DNA of 64,000 bases from contig NZ_PGVA01000003.1 of the NCBI RefSeq assembly GCF_002860125.1, forward strand, positions 62,001 through 126,000, read 5' to 3'. The DNA comes from Bacillus canaveralius (lineage in GTDB: Bacteria > Bacillota > Bacilli > Bacillales > Cytobacillaceae). The position numbers and the translations under genes were made by a program. Shown in pieces: positions 34,892 through 44,434 of the stretch (position 1 is the first letter of the stretch; each line of letters begins with the position of its first letter). The notes below the pieces were generated by a model, which was given only the letters and a program-made list of their open reading frames with translations, was not told where the DNA came from and did not search any database.

Positions 34892-35497
34892 TTATTGTTT
34901 TTTCAGCCCCTCAAAAATTAAAGTCATAGCTGCATCAAATGCTTCTTCGGGTACATCTTGCTTTTCCCAGTAGACCCAGCGCATTCCAAGAAACTGGCCA
35001 ATTGACATTAAGCAGTACGCAACCGTCTCCCGGTCAATCTCTTTAAACTCCCCTGCACTGATTCCGGCTGACAGGCTTTTTAAAAAACCAGCTGCAAGCT
35101 TGTCGTAATACCAGCGATACAGCTCTTCATCGACAACTACCGCCTGCTGGACGATGCTGTATAGATTGCGGCGATTTTTTACCCAGTTAAAAAACGCCTG
35201 GAATCCCTTTCGTTGTGAATCTTCATAGTTTACAGCGTTGGCCATTTCTTCTTTAATCGTTAAACGCAAATCGCGGCTAAATTGGCGGATTAGTTCATCA
35301 AAAATATCTTTTTTTGATGGAAAGTAATTATAAAAAGTTCCCTGGGCTACTTTTGCCTCCTGGCAAATGTTAACGATCGAAGCTTCATAATAGCCTTTTT
35401 TACCAAACACCTCTTCTGCAGCAGCCAACAGCTTTTCTCTCGTTTCCATTCCTTTTTGCGTCAAAATCTTATCATCATAAACGGCTTTTTCTGACAC
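34892..35497 (-). CDS. TetR-family repressor
   Basis: A 201-aa regulator and first gene of the operon. The N-terminal HTH spans about residues 20-60 (SIVNICQEAKVAQGTFYNYF), and the C-terminal ligand domain is helical. Similarity in layout to FadR-type TetR proteins of Bacillus suggests an acyl-CoA effector, but that is inference. I use the GTG at 35497 (AGAGGTG upstream); a GTG three codons further out is the alternative. It probably represses its own promoter at 35519-35546 and hence the whole operon. Confidence 0.9.
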   Translation of the reverse strand: MSEKAVYDDKILTQKGMETREKLLAAAEEVFGKKGYYEASIVNICQEAKVAQGTFYNYFPSKKDIFDELIRQFSRDLRLTIKEEMANAVNYEDSQRKGFQAFFNWVKNRRNLYSIVQQAVVVDEELYRWYYDKLAAGFLKSLSAGISAGEFKEIDRETVAYCLMSIGQFLGMRWVYWEKQDVPEEAFDAAMTLIFEGLKKQ

Positions 35498-35518
35498 CTG
35501 AATCACCTCTCAGTTTTC

Positions 35519-35546
35519 ATTATATAGACTTTTCTGAATTTTACAA
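35519..35546 (-). promoter_or_regulatory. Promoter of the nine-gene operon
   Basis: Minus-strand -35 TTGTAA (35541-35546), 16-bp spacer, -10 TATAAT (35519-35524), 22 bp before the TetR start codon. No clean inverted repeat for TetR binding was identified over it. Confidence 0.75.
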
Positions 35547-35586
35547 TATGTTTTTTATTTAAAATGGATTAAATCTAATACCAACA

Positions 35587-35636
35587 AAAAAACTTGAGAA
35601 CACTCCAACCATTAGCCGGAATTCCCAAGTTTTTTT
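35587..35636. terminator. Bidirectional terminator
   Basis: AAAAACTTG...GAGAA pairs with TTCC.CAAGTTTTTTT across about 50 bp. It follows the small membrane-protein gene on the minus strand and insulates the operon promoter. Confidence 0.65.
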
Positions 35637-35666
35637 AAAAAAATTGATTTGTAGACTGATAGAAAA

Positions 35667-35951
35667 TTAATATAATTGCGGTGATTTTTTATAAACAAAC
35701 GTTGAAGTTGATCTGTGCTGACGCTGGACAGCCCGTCTCTTCCCGCTTGCTTCTTCCATGATCTTGATAAATATACAAAAACCAAAGGTTAAAATCGAAG
35801 ACACCATAATACTTAAACTAATCGAAATAAGGTAACCCTGCTTGATACCGCTTGCAAATAAACTAACTAAAAACAATGAAAAACCCGATAACCAAAACAT
35901 GGTCGTTACAATCTTAATCACCTTTAAAGATTTCACCTGCTGTTCACTCAT
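35667..35951 (-). CDS. Small two-helix membrane protein
   Basis: A 94-aa hypothetical protein. It has a short polar N-terminus, two membrane helices (about 18-36 and 42-63; SISLSIMVSSILTFGFCIFI) and a basic cytoplasmic tail rich in Arg and Lys. The ATG follows AAAGGGGATGAATAATC, a convincing ribosome site. I do not recognise the family. It is separated from the TetR operon by a terminator, so it is not part of it. Confidence 0.65.
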   Translation of the reverse strand: MSEQQVKSLKVIKIVTTMFWLSGFSLFLVSLFASGIKQGYLISISLSIMVSSILTFGFCIFIKIMEEASGKRRAVQRQHRSTSTFVYKKSPQLY

Positions 35952-36138
35952 GATTATTCATCCCCTTTACAGAATATTTTATATTTGTTCACAAATTTGT
36001 CAAACTTTTTTTGCGAACAATATTTCTTTCTCATTCTCTTTCTGCTTATAGATTTATAAACCGGGCATTAGCCCAAAGCCATTTCCTTGGCTAAACATAC
36101 TAAAATTCGTGATAGAATACGGTATAACTAGCCAGGAA

Positions 36139-36606
36139 AGACAGTGATTTTATAAAGCTGGATTCATTCAAATATAATTGGCAGGTACGGGAAGAATGGT
36201 TTGAATGGTGTAAAGATGTTTCAAATGATGAGCTTTTAAAGAATCGTGTAGGCGGAATAGGAAGCATTATAAAAACCTTATTTCATGTTGTTGATGCAGA
36301 ACAAATATGGATACATCCATAAAATGAATATTCCTGTTATTAAGAAAGACTTTGAGAAGATGACGGCAATTAGTGAGGTAAAGGGATTTTCTGACTCTAC
36401 CCGTCCGGCATTACAGAACTTTTTAAACACATGGACAGCTGAAACGGAAGAAAACATATATAGTGTGAAGCGAAAATAATGGTGAGATTGTTAGCTTTCC
36501 ATATAAAAAGGTCATTCAGCATGTTATCACCCATGAAATTCATCATATCGGTCAATTATCGATCTGGTCCAGAGAGCTTGGAATAAAACCTGTTCATCCG
36601 ATTTAA
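36139..36606 (+). pseudogene. DinB-family protein, frameshifted
   Basis: Three frame segments join into one DinB-fold protein, a four-helix-bundle family in which three His bind a metal. Segment one reads KLDSFKYNWQVREEWFEWCK and SIIKTLFHVVDAEQIWIHP, then hits TAA. Segment two, in another frame (36285-36479), ends NIYSVKRK. Segment three reads VIQHVITHEIHHIGQLSIWS and ends GIKPVHPI. At least two frameshifts are needed, and no clear start remains. A terminator follows at 36637. Nonfunctional. Confidence 0.75.
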
Positions 36607-36636
36607 TAATAAGAGTATATTAGTATTATCATAAAT

Positions 36637-36663
36637 AAGAGCAGGCCATTAAGGTCTGCTCTT
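36637..36663. terminator. Bidirectional terminator
   Basis: AAGAGCAGGCC and GGTCTGCTCTT form an 11-bp stem with one G-T pair, between the DinB pseudogene and a convergent membrane-protein remnant. Confidence 0.8.
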
Positions 36664-36667
36664 TCGG

Positions 36668-36932
36668 TCATTTCGTGTTTTTACCTTTTATAAAAACAAG
36701 GGCCAAACCAATAATAACTACTAAAACTAATATAATTATAGTAAATACAGGGAGTTCGTCGCTCCAAGATAACGTTCCTTCTTTTAACATCATATACGAT
36801 ACTGATTTCTTTATAGTGTTTGATACATCATGTATAGCATATACTATGATTCCCGTTAAATATCCTTATACAGGAAACTATACGATTGATGTAAAGCTAC
36901 CGAACTCCACTTGTCGGGAAAGCCAGTAGCTT
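36668..36932 (-). pseudogene. Membrane-protein remnant, frameshifted
   Basis: The minus strand reads TGFPDKWSSVALHQSYSFLY up to a TAA and resumes one frame over as GYLTGIIVYAIHDVSNTIKK. It then continues to a membrane helix VFTIIILVLVVIIGLALVFI and ends KGKNTK just before the terminator. An ATG at 36793 could still start a 41-aa helix-only product. I do not recognise the family. The plus-strand open frame at the same place is a shadow. Confidence 0.5.
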
Positions 36933-36945
36933 TTGGAATTTTTGC

Positions 36946-39594
36946 TTATTCTTTTATTTTTAGCTTTATTTCAAAGCTCTTACCATTAGAATTTTTGGAA
37001 TCAATATAAATGAGAGCCTTTTTACTGGATACGGAGATTTTTACACCTTCGCTAGCTGCAACTACTGTAGGATTCGGTACATCAACTTTCAGTTTCATTT
37101 TATCCAAGCTAAAAGTCGGATCAGAAATGGCAATGGTGACCGTATCTCCATCCTTCTTTACTAGAATTGAAGCTTGATTATAGGATGTGAGATTACTAAC
37201 CGTTTTCTTTTTATCACTGAAGAAATTAAATCCTTTGATTCCCAGCTTCATATTTTCAACGGCATGGACATCTTCTGTATTGGATAATACCTTTACGCTC
37301 GGACTTGCCGCATATTGTTCTGTTTTCTTTTCATCAAAATTAGGTAAAATCACGTAGGCATATTTCGCTTTTTGTGGATTCTTTCCATGATCCATGCCCA
37401 ATGTAAAGAAGTTCTTCGTTACTTTTGTATCTGGGTTTCCTGTGCGAATTTTTCTTAAGTTTTTGGAAACTGTATCATTCGTAACTTCGATATGAGCGGC
37501 CTCTGGGAAATAATAGCCTACCTTAGTACCCTCAGCATTCGTTTTGAAATGAATCCATTTTAAATTGTACTCCCCAGTGGCTGGATCTATTAATCTATCC
37601 TTATCATATGTTTCTCCAGCAATAGAACTTGTTTCCGTTCCATCAAACATGCGATTGTCGATCGTGGAGATGACCTCTCTTCCCATTATATCTTCGATAC
37701 CAGATCCCATTAAGACAATCTCATCGTCAAACATAAAGGCTGACTTATTTGCTTCTGCATTTTTATATACTACAAAGTCTTCTGGTAATAACCCCCGTTG
37801 TTTATCGTTAAATCCAATTTCATCCCCAAGCTGGATACCTGAAACTCCATATTTTCCAAGCTTTACTCCTCCCGAATAATTATTTGTACCTACTGGAAAA
37901 TACACATAATCATTTTGTGACTCAGAAGAAGCATAAAAATTTAATGGATGATTCGTATTTTCATAGTAGAGCTTTCCGCCATAAAGTTCTGGAATCGTTT
38001 TTCTTTCTTCTACAGGTACAGTTGTACCCGGGAATTTATAAGGATTGATGGTCGCAAAAAAATTAGCTCCAAAAGACCTCGTTTGATTATTTCCAGATAA
38101 ATACAAATAATAGGCCCCATCCCCTTGGAACCATGGCATTAAATTTTCGCCGCTCATATATTCATATTTGCTGATTCTATTGGAGCTTCTGGAAAAAGCA
38201 AAAGCATACGAATCTCTTAAATGCACGGTTTTATCCATTAAGTTAAAGGCATAGTGGTTTGCTTCATCAATCCCATTTTTAGCCTCAATTTCAGGATTTG
38301 TCATTAGCTGATTAAAATTGAGAATCGAAGCATATGAAGTAAAAGATCCTGTAGAGATAGTCCCTTTAGTAGTGTCAGCGATATATTTTATATGTGATTT
38401 TAACTGTTTACTGTCTTCTTTATCTAAGTAGTTCGTTAAATCTACCATCGCTTCTATGATGCTATGGACATCCTGATAACCTGTTCCAGTCCTTGAGATC
38501 GCTCTCCCTTTTACGATTTCCATCATATAACCTTCAAATATGACTGGTGAAAAACCTTTGTATATCCAATCCTTTACAGCCGGAACCAATAGTTCTTCAG
38601 GGTTGTATTTACTGTCCGCTAGTATGTTCATGGTTTGGATAATTCTATTTAAGAGAACTTTTCCATAAGAGCCTGTATAGGCAACTCTATGATGTTGAAT
38701 AAAAGAACCGTCCTCATAAAACCCATCCCTAATTCCATTAATGAGATTGTTGGGATCGATGGTTTTAAAAACAGTTAGAATATGATCTACTGCCTTCGAA
38801 ACTCGTTCTTCGTCCCCAACCAGTGCCCCTTGTATAATTCGATTGGTTGCAATATCAGCCAGGTTGGCACCAGTATGAAACCGGGAAGTTAAATCGATAT
38901 CTCCATTTGTGCCGTTCCTTAAATACAAATCCATTGACTCTGTATAGGCATTAATTAATTCTGGTTTATAATTTTTAATCTCATCCTCTAACAGCAGCAG
39001 TGTTTTCGTAATATTCATCGGCATGCCGATTTCCCATGAATACCAATTTCCATAATAGCCCTTTTCTTGATCTTTGAAGAAGTTCGAGTAAAGCCAATCT
39101 AATCCATCAATTACTTTATAGATGGTTTCCTGATTTTCATATAAATTTACACCACTTGAATCAACTCTCTTGTACGTTTTAGTGGCAAGTGCCATTTGGT
39201 ATAAATATAAATAGGAGTTGCTTAAATTGGCATCCTTCTCTCCAAGGACCAGATTGTCAAATAGGAATTTTTCTTCCCCATTCACTCGATCTTCACTAGA
39301 TAGGAAGGAAGCAAGCCTTGTATTTGCCATGTTATGGACTGAATTAATCTTAGTATCTAGTACGTAATTATTGTTCATACTCTCGTTACCGACAAGGTAC
39401 TCACTATAGTTCAGCTTTAATTGATGCAATTGATCTAAAACATTCGCATTGCTAGTATAGACAGCCGCATCTGCAGTAACTGGTGCCGGCTTTTCAGAGG
39501 CTTGAGCATTGTTGTTCGATTCTATAATTGGCACGGTTAAGAAGGTTGTTAATGTGAGTGAAGACGCTAAGATTCGCTTCAGATTTTTATCCAT
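36946..39594 (-). CDS. Polysaccharide lyase family 8 (hyaluronate/chondroitin-type)
   Basis: Secreted 882-aa lyase. After a signal peptide (about 1-32) comes an alpha/alpha-toroid catalytic domain and beta-sandwich domains. By comparison with the streptococcal hyaluronan lyase, catalytic residues are Asn244 (TGANLAD), His301 and Tyr310 (HHRVAYTGSYG), with Arg364/Arg368 in GRAISRTG; the aromatic patch NWYSWEIG is at about 183-190. It cleaves uronic-acid-containing polymers by beta-elimination to unsaturated products, which the neighbouring genes take up. Xanthan is an alternative substrate. It starts with ATG; last gene of the catabolic run. Confidence 0.93.
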   Translation of the reverse strand: MDKNLKRILASSLTLTTFLTVPIIESNNNAQASEKPAPVTADAAVYTSNANVLDQLHQLKLNYSEYLVGNESMNNNYVLDTKINSVHNMANTRLASFLSSEDRVNGEEKFLFDNLVLGEKDANLSNSYLYLYQMALATKTYKRVDSSGVNLYENQETIYKVIDGLDWLYSNFFKDQEKGYYGNWYSWEIGMPMNITKTLLLLEDEIKNYKPELINAYTESMDLYLRNGTNGDIDLTSRFHTGANLADIATNRIIQGALVGDEERVSKAVDHILTVFKTIDPNNLINGIRDGFYEDGSFIQHHRVAYTGSYGKVLLNRIIQTMNILADSKYNPEELLVPAVKDWIYKGFSPVIFEGYMMEIVKGRAISRTGTGYQDVHSIIEAMVDLTNYLDKEDSKQLKSHIKYIADTTKGTISTGSFTSYASILNFNQLMTNPEIEAKNGIDEANHYAFNLMDKTVHLRDSYAFAFSRSSNRISKYEYMSGENLMPWFQGDGAYYLYLSGNNQTRSFGANFFATINPYKFPGTTVPVEERKTIPELYGGKLYYENTNHPLNFYASSESQNDYVYFPVGTNNYSGGVKLGKYGVSGIQLGDEIGFNDKQRGLLPEDFVVYKNAEANKSAFMFDDEIVLMGSGIEDIMGREVISTIDNRMFDGTETSSIAGETYDKDRLIDPATGEYNLKWIHFKTNAEGTKVGYYFPEAAHIEVTNDTVSKNLRKIRTGNPDTKVTKNFFTLGMDHGKNPQKAKYAYVILPNFDEKKTEQYAASPSVKVLSNTEDVHAVENMKLGIKGFNFFSDKKKTVSNLTSYNQASILVKKDGDTVTIAISDPTFSLDKMKLKVDVPNPTVVAASEGVKISVSSKKALIYIDSKNSNGKSFEIKLKIKE

Positions 39595-39644
39595 TAAGAC
39601 ACCATCCTAATTTATATTTTTATGATATCGAAATCAAAATACCG

Positions 39645-40427
39645 TTACCGTGCCAACCATCCTCCGTCGACCGCTAAAATATGACCGTTTATATAATCGG
39701 AAGCTCTGCTTGATAAAAATACAACAGCACCCATCAAATCAGATGGATCTGCCCAGCGGCCGGCCGGGATTCGGGACAGGATTTCAGTGTTGCGCTTTTC
39801 ATCCGCTCTAATTAGGGCTGTATTATCCGTAGCAATATAACCAGGGGCAATCGCATTGATTTGAATATTATATTCGGCTAATTCATTTGCAAATGCTTTT
39901 GTAAGACCTGCAACCGCATGTTTACTGGCTGTGTACGGCGGTACAAACTTGCCGCCTTGGAATGAGAGCATGGAAGCAATATTAATAATTTTTCCTCTCT
40001 TCTGCTCAACCATCACTTTGGCCGCTTCCTGGCTCAGTAAGTATAGAGAGTTTAAATTGACCTCCATAACTGTATCCCAGTCTTCTTCCTTATACTCCAA
40101 TAATGGAGCACGAAGGATCATACCAGCATTGTTTACTAAAATATCAATCTTTCCAAATGTTTTTAGGCATTCTGCTGCTACTTGTTTTACGGAATCCCTA
40201 TTGGCTAAATCCGCTTGAAAAAACACAGCCCGCCGTCCTGTCTCTTCAATTATTTCCCTTGTCTCATCCCAATTTCCGCTCCTTGAGACAAGAAAAAGAT
40301 CGGCACCAGCTTTAGCAAGTGCAGCAGCATACCCCTGCCCTAATCCTTTGTTTGCTCCTGTCACGATCGCCACTTTACCGATTAGGCTAAAATAGTCAAG
40401 TGAAAATGATGTAAGATCATTTATCAT
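39645..40427 (-). CDS. kduD: 2-Deoxy-D-gluconate 3-dehydrogenase (KduD)
   Basis: A 260-aa short-chain dehydrogenase. The cofactor motif is TGANKGLGQG (about 24-33), with NNAG (about 99) and the catalytic Tyr-Lys in PPYTASKHAVAG (about 165-176). KduD reduces 2,5-diketo-3-deoxygluconate to 2-keto-3-deoxygluconate, the step after KduI, whose gene lies directly upstream. The last residues INGHILAVDGGWLAR match the family closely. Confidence 0.93.
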   Translation of the reverse strand: MINDLTSFSLDYFSLIGKVAIVTGANKGLGQGYAAALAKAGADLFLVSRSGNWDETREIIEETGRRAVFFQADLANRDSVKQVAAECLKTFGKIDILVNNAGMILRAPLLEYKEEDWDTVMEVNLNSLYLLSQEAAKVMVEQKRGKIINIASMLSFQGGKFVPPYTASKHAVAGLTKAFANELAEYNIQINAIAPGYIATDNTALIRADEKRNTEILSRIPAGRWADPSDLMGAVVFLSSRASDYINGHILAVDGGWLAR

Positions 40428-40487
40428 TCAATTCATCCTCCTTTTCTAACTAGAATCTGAATATAGAACTGCTCCCTCGCTAAGTGG

Positions 40488-41318
40488 TTAACGCAATTCT
40501 TCCATTTTCACATGATCCATGTCGCTATAAGTGATATTTTCTCCGCACATTCCCCAAATAAAGGTGTAATTGCTTGTTGCTGTTCCTGTATGGATGGACC
40601 AGCTTGGTGAAATGGCTGCTTGTTCATTTTTCATCACTAAATGTCTTGTTTCATCCGGCTTGCCCATAAAATGGAAAACACGAGTGTCAGGATTCATATC
40701 AAAATATAAATAAACTTCCATACGGCGCTCATGGGTATGACAAGGCATCGTATTCCAGACACTTCCCGGTGCAAGCATTGTTAATCCCATTTGCAGCTGA
40801 CAGCTCTCACAAACATTTGGATGAACGTATTGATAGATTTTGCGCTCATTTAATGTTTCAGAAGCACCCATTTGTAAAGGATCAATTTTGTTAATATCAA
40901 TTTTAACTGTCGGATACGTATGATGTGCGGGAGCAGAATTAATATAAAATTTAGCTGGATTGCTGGCATCCCTGGAAGAGAATAATACCTCCCTTATGCC
41001 TTTGCCAACATATAATCCGTCTCGCTGCTTCATGTCATATTCTGTTCCATCAAGCACGACAGAGCCTTCTCCGCCGATGTTAATAATTCCAAGTTCACGG
41101 CGTTCTAAGAAATACTCGACTCCTAATTCTTTATCAAGCTTAATCGTTAATTTCTGTTCAGCCGGAGTCACTCCGCCAAATATCATTCGGTCAACATGCG
41201 TATAAGTTAAGTGAACCTTGCCTGATTCAAAAACAGTTTCAATGAGAAATTCTCTTCTAAGTTCATCTGTTGTGTATTTTTTCATATCCTCCGGATGGTG
41301 TGCATAACGTGTCTCCAT
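40488..41318 (-). CDS. kduI: 5-Keto-4-deoxyuronate isomerase (KduI)
   Basis: A 276-aa cupin isomerase, METRYAHHPEDMKKY at the start and conserved YLFMNPDTRVFHFMG-like and PSWSIHTGTATSNYTFIWGM regions near the end. Zinc ligands lie in MPCHTHERRMEVYLYF. It converts 4-deoxy-L-threo-5-hexosulose uronate, the spontaneous product of unsaturated uronic acid, to the diketo form used by KduD. ATG with GGAGAG upstream. Confidence 0.95.
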   Translation of the reverse strand: METRYAHHPEDMKKYTTDELRREFLIETVFESGKVHLTYTHVDRMIFGGVTPAEQKLTIKLDKELGVEYFLERRELGIINIGGEGSVVLDGTEYDMKQRDGLYVGKGIREVLFSSRDASNPAKFYINSAPAHHTYPTVKIDINKIDPLQMGASETLNERKIYQYVHPNVCESCQLQMGLTMLAPGSVWNTMPCHTHERRMEVYLYFDMNPDTRVFHFMGKPDETRHLVMKNEQAAISPSWSIHTGTATSNYTFIWGMCGENITYSDMDHVKMEELR

Positions 41319-41413
41319 TATTTATCTCTCCTTTTTGATGGTATTGACCTTAAAAGGCTTAAGTTAAAATTTAAATACTAGCGAACAATTTTGCCGTGAT
41401 CAGTGTTAGCAAA

Positions 41414-42031
41414 CTAAAAAACCTCTTTACTTGAAAATACATTGCAGTCCTCATTTTCATTGGGAAATACCCTGCTGACTAAGGAGTAGATTAGATAAGC
41501 ACCTATGCTGAAACTCATTAACATGGCTGCAGGGAAATAGAGACATAATACAACGGCCCCTGCAATGATCAGGATGGACAAGAAGGTATAATGCAAGCGG
41601 CTGATTGATAATAGCAATGCATTTTTAATAACCTTAGCCAAAGATGCTTGATAATGAACGCTCACAGGGAAGATATAGATAGATACAATCAAGTACAAAA
41701 TTCCTAAGAGAAAAAAGAATGAAAATAAGATGTATTTGACATCGGAATTTAGCTGATTGGTTATAATAAAATCCCCCAAAAGCAAACCGGCAAAAGCCAT
41801 CCACAAAGTTCCAATCAAAAAGCTTTGTTTAAAATTCTCTTTAAATAGACAGAAAAAAGCCGAAAAAATTTGAATATCCTTTCGATTTTTCCACTCCCGT
41901 ACAACACCGAACATGGCCGCTGTAGCAGGAAAAATGGTCAGGATTGGAAGGCATGTCAGCAGCCAGAGGGTATTCAACAAGAACGCATTCATAATAAACT
42001 CCATAGTTTTATAAATCTTCCCATCCATCAT
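41414..42031 (-). CDS. DUF624 membrane protein (YesL-like)
   Basis: A 205-aa protein with about five helices. Typical start MMDGKIYKTMEFIMNAFLLN and the family phrase LLTCLPILTIFPATAAMFGV. DUF624 genes nearly always sit in sugar ABC loci of Bacilli (yesL with yesOPQ), yet their role is unproven. It lies between GH88 and kduI in the catabolic operon. Confidence 0.88.
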   Translation of the reverse strand: MMDGKIYKTMEFIMNAFLLNTLWLLTCLPILTIFPATAAMFGVVREWKNRKDIQIFSAFFCLFKENFKQSFLIGTLWMAFAGLLLGDFIITNQLNSDVKYILFSFFFLLGILYLIVSIYIFPVSVHYQASLAKVIKNALLLSISRLHYTFLSILIIAGAVVLCLYFPAAMLMSFSIGAYLIYSLVSRVFPNENEDCNVFSSKEVF

Positions 42032-42113
42032 CCCTATCTTTTCCCCTTTCCCTCACTGAGTTTATGAAAATTCATTAAAAGGTGGGCGTTTCCCAAGTCG
42101 CCTTTATCTTCCC

Positions 42114-43313
42114 TTACCAATACATTTTCCAGTCCTTAACGAGCCTGATTAAAGCTTCAAAATAATAATAATCTCCCCAAATACAGCTCTCATCTACTCC
42201 GCGGCCGCCGCCTTTATAATAGACAGCGTGCTTTAGAATACCATTAGCTTCACTATCAATTTCGGTTGTATAGTTTTCATATAATGATTGAATCATTATA
42301 AGCGCTGCATTTTCATACGTTCTCCTTTCTGGGTCGGTTAAAGGCAAATGCTTCGCCATCTCCAGCAGTCCGCATACGGTAATGGCTGCCGCAGAACTGT
42401 CACGTTCTTCATCACCTTCTGTAAAAATTAAGTCCCAGTAGCAAATTTGATCTTCCGGCAGTCTATTTAAATAATAGTTTGTAAGCTTTTTCGCTAATTC
42501 GATTAAACTCCAATCATGAATATATTGGTAGCTTAGAGGAAATCCATAAATACCCCATGATTGCCCGCGTGCCCAACAGGAATTATCAGAATACCCCTGC
42601 CTTGTGTTTCCATACAATGGTTTGCCTGTGTTTGGATCCATGTAGTAAGTATGGAATGTTGAAGCATCCTGCCTGACTATATATTTGGCCGCCTGCTTGA
42701 CATGCGTTTGACCAATTTCACGATAGACAGATTTTCCGGTCACTTCTGATGCCCAGTAAAGCAAAGGCAGGTTCATGTTGCAATCAATGATCATCCTTCC
42801 CCGTTCCTTTGGATCATTCAAGTCTCCCCATGCCTGGATAATGCCTGCTTTATCGAGGTATCTGGTAATTAATAAATCTGCGGCTTTAATTGCAGTTTCT
42901 TTCGCCTCTTCATTTCCCGTTAACTTATATGCGCTTACACAGGACAAAGTGTACAAAAACCCTAGATCATGATGATCTACTTCAATCCGATTATCAAGGC
43001 GCTCTTTGAAGCTCTCCACTTGCTTTTCGGCCACTTTCCGGTATTTTTCATTCCTTGTGTATTCATAGGCAAGCCACAGCATCCCCGTCCAAAAGCTTGT
43101 TGTCCATTCCACGTTTTGAATCGGTTTATAGACAAGATTTTCACTATTTGAATCGGGAAACATATCTGTAAAAACATCTAAGCTTTGATCAATTTTAGCT
43201 AATACATGTTGAATTGCCTTTTCCACAAAAGCCCGGTTAACAGCAGATGTTTTCTCAAACCGTTCTTTATCCCGGATTTTTTCTTCTCGAACTTCATCAA
43301 CAAATACAGTCAT
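42114..43313 (-). CDS. Unsaturated glucuronyl hydrolase (GH88)
   Basis: A 399-aa cytoplasmic enzyme that hydrates the double bond of unsaturated uronyl oligosaccharides, releasing the 4-deoxy-5-keto uronic acid for KduI and the free second sugar. The catalytic Asp pair corresponds to Asp116 in VDHHDLGFLY and Asp177 in IIDCNMNLPLLY; CWARGQSWGIYGF is the next conserved block. No signal peptide, so products of the secreted lyase must be imported first. The ATG follows GAGGTGATCC. Confidence 0.93.
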   Translation of the reverse strand: MTVFVDEVREEKIRDKERFEKTSAVNRAFVEKAIQHVLAKIDQSLDVFTDMFPDSNSENLVYKPIQNVEWTTSFWTGMLWLAYEYTRNEKYRKVAEKQVESFKERLDNRIEVDHHDLGFLYTLSCVSAYKLTGNEEAKETAIKAADLLITRYLDKAGIIQAWGDLNDPKERGRMIIDCNMNLPLLYWASEVTGKSVYREIGQTHVKQAAKYIVRQDASTFHTYYMDPNTGKPLYGNTRQGYSDNSCWARGQSWGIYGFPLSYQYIHDWSLIELAKKLTNYYLNRLPEDQICYWDLIFTEGDEERDSSAAAITVCGLLEMAKHLPLTDPERRTYENAALIMIQSLYENYTTEIDSEANGILKHAVYYKGGGRGVDESCIWGDYYYFEALIRLVKDWKMYW

Positions 43314-43515
43314 TTCAGGATCACCTCAAAATATATAGTAGAAAAGGTTCTTTCAAGTCTTTAAGCCAGGACCATCTGCCGTTCCAGTCCTTCTGCAATC
43401 GAATGTGAAAAGGTCTTCTATCTTTTCAGGATGAAACTGGAAAAGTGGTAAACAATCCTCATTTTCAGAACCTGCTGCCTAGCGATACCATTGATCCACA
43501 AAACGTTTTGCACCT

Positions 43516-44385
43516 TTAACCTTTTATACCAGTGTTAGCAACTCCCTTGATAAAATGGTCTTGAGCTAAGAAGTAAACAAGGATGGTTGGTACAATGGCG
43601 GAAACGGCCGCAGCCATTAGCAATGAATATTCAGTATTGTATTCAGTGACAAAATGCTGGATCCCTAACTGCAATGTATATAAGTGATCAGACGTTAAGT
43701 AAATCAATGGACCAAGAAAATCGTTCCAAGCGTGCATAAAGGTAAAAATCACTAATGTAGCAATAACAGGTTTAGACAATGGCATTATAATCTTGCGATA
43801 GATGCCAAACTCGGATAGGCCATCAATTCTTGCAGCTTCCAATAATTCATCAGGTATCGATAAGAAAAATTGGCGGAACAAGAAAACACCGAATGGATTG
43901 AATGAGCCGAGTAATATCAGTGCCCAATGGGAATTAACGAGTCCAATCTCACTCATCAGCATAAATTGTGGAATCATCATAACCTGATAGGGAATCATCA
44001 TCGTAGCGATATAGATGAAAAATAAAATATTGTTTTCAGGAAATTTAATTTTTGCAAAAGCATAGCCTGCCAGTGAGCTATTAATCACAAGCAAAAAGGT
44101 AGTGATAACAGAAATCTTCAATGTATTTAAGTAATAAATATGAAACGGCACCCGTGTCCAAACTTCTTTGTAGTTGCTCCAATGAAATGTTTCAGGAATC
44201 CATTTAATCGGAAATCCGAAAATTTCTGATTCTGCTTTCAATGAAGCCGAAAGCATCCAGACAAACGGAAGAATCATTATTAATGAAACCAATGTCAAGG
44301 CAATATAGGTGATCAGTTTTTTCACGGCTATTTTCCGCGGTTTAGATGTATCTGTATAAACTGAGGGTTCTGTGACAATCTCCAT
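43516..44385 (-). CDS. Carbohydrate ABC permease (MalG type)
   Basis: A 289-aa permease with six helices and the EAA-type coupling loop DELLEAARIDGLSEFGIYRK near residue 195. It belongs to the CUT1 family, which imports oligosaccharides. With the MalF-type partner upstream it forms the channel for the unsaturated disaccharide. A 203-bp gap before GH88 suggests a possible internal promoter, but none was identified. Confidence 0.93.
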   Translation of the reverse strand: MEIVTEPSVYTDTSKPRKIAVKKLITYIALTLVSLIMILPFVWMLSASLKAESEIFGFPIKWIPETFHWSNYKEVWTRVPFHIYYLNTLKISVITTFLLVINSSLAGYAFAKIKFPENNILFFIYIATMMIPYQVMMIPQFMLMSEIGLVNSHWALILLGSFNPFGVFLFRQFFLSIPDELLEAARIDGLSEFGIYRKIIMPLSKPVIATLVIFTFMHAWNDFLGPLIYLTSDHLYTLQLGIQHFVTEYNTEYSLLMAAAVSAIVPTILVYFLAQDHFIKGVANTGIKG

Positions 44386-44434
44386 GAAAATTTCAGCTCC
44401 TTACTTCATGTTTAAACATGGCAAATTGGCGAAA

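Noticed and set aside
36675-36929. 84-codon plus-strand open frame
   Set aside because: The minus strand of the same region encodes a recognisable membrane helix and a terminator-adjacent end; the plus frame has no ribosome site and is a shadow.
43314-43515. Coding-like minus-strand stretch between the MalG-type permease and GH88
   Set aside because: A short open frame can be read, but it has no recognisable motif, start or ribosome site, so it is not listed as a remnant.
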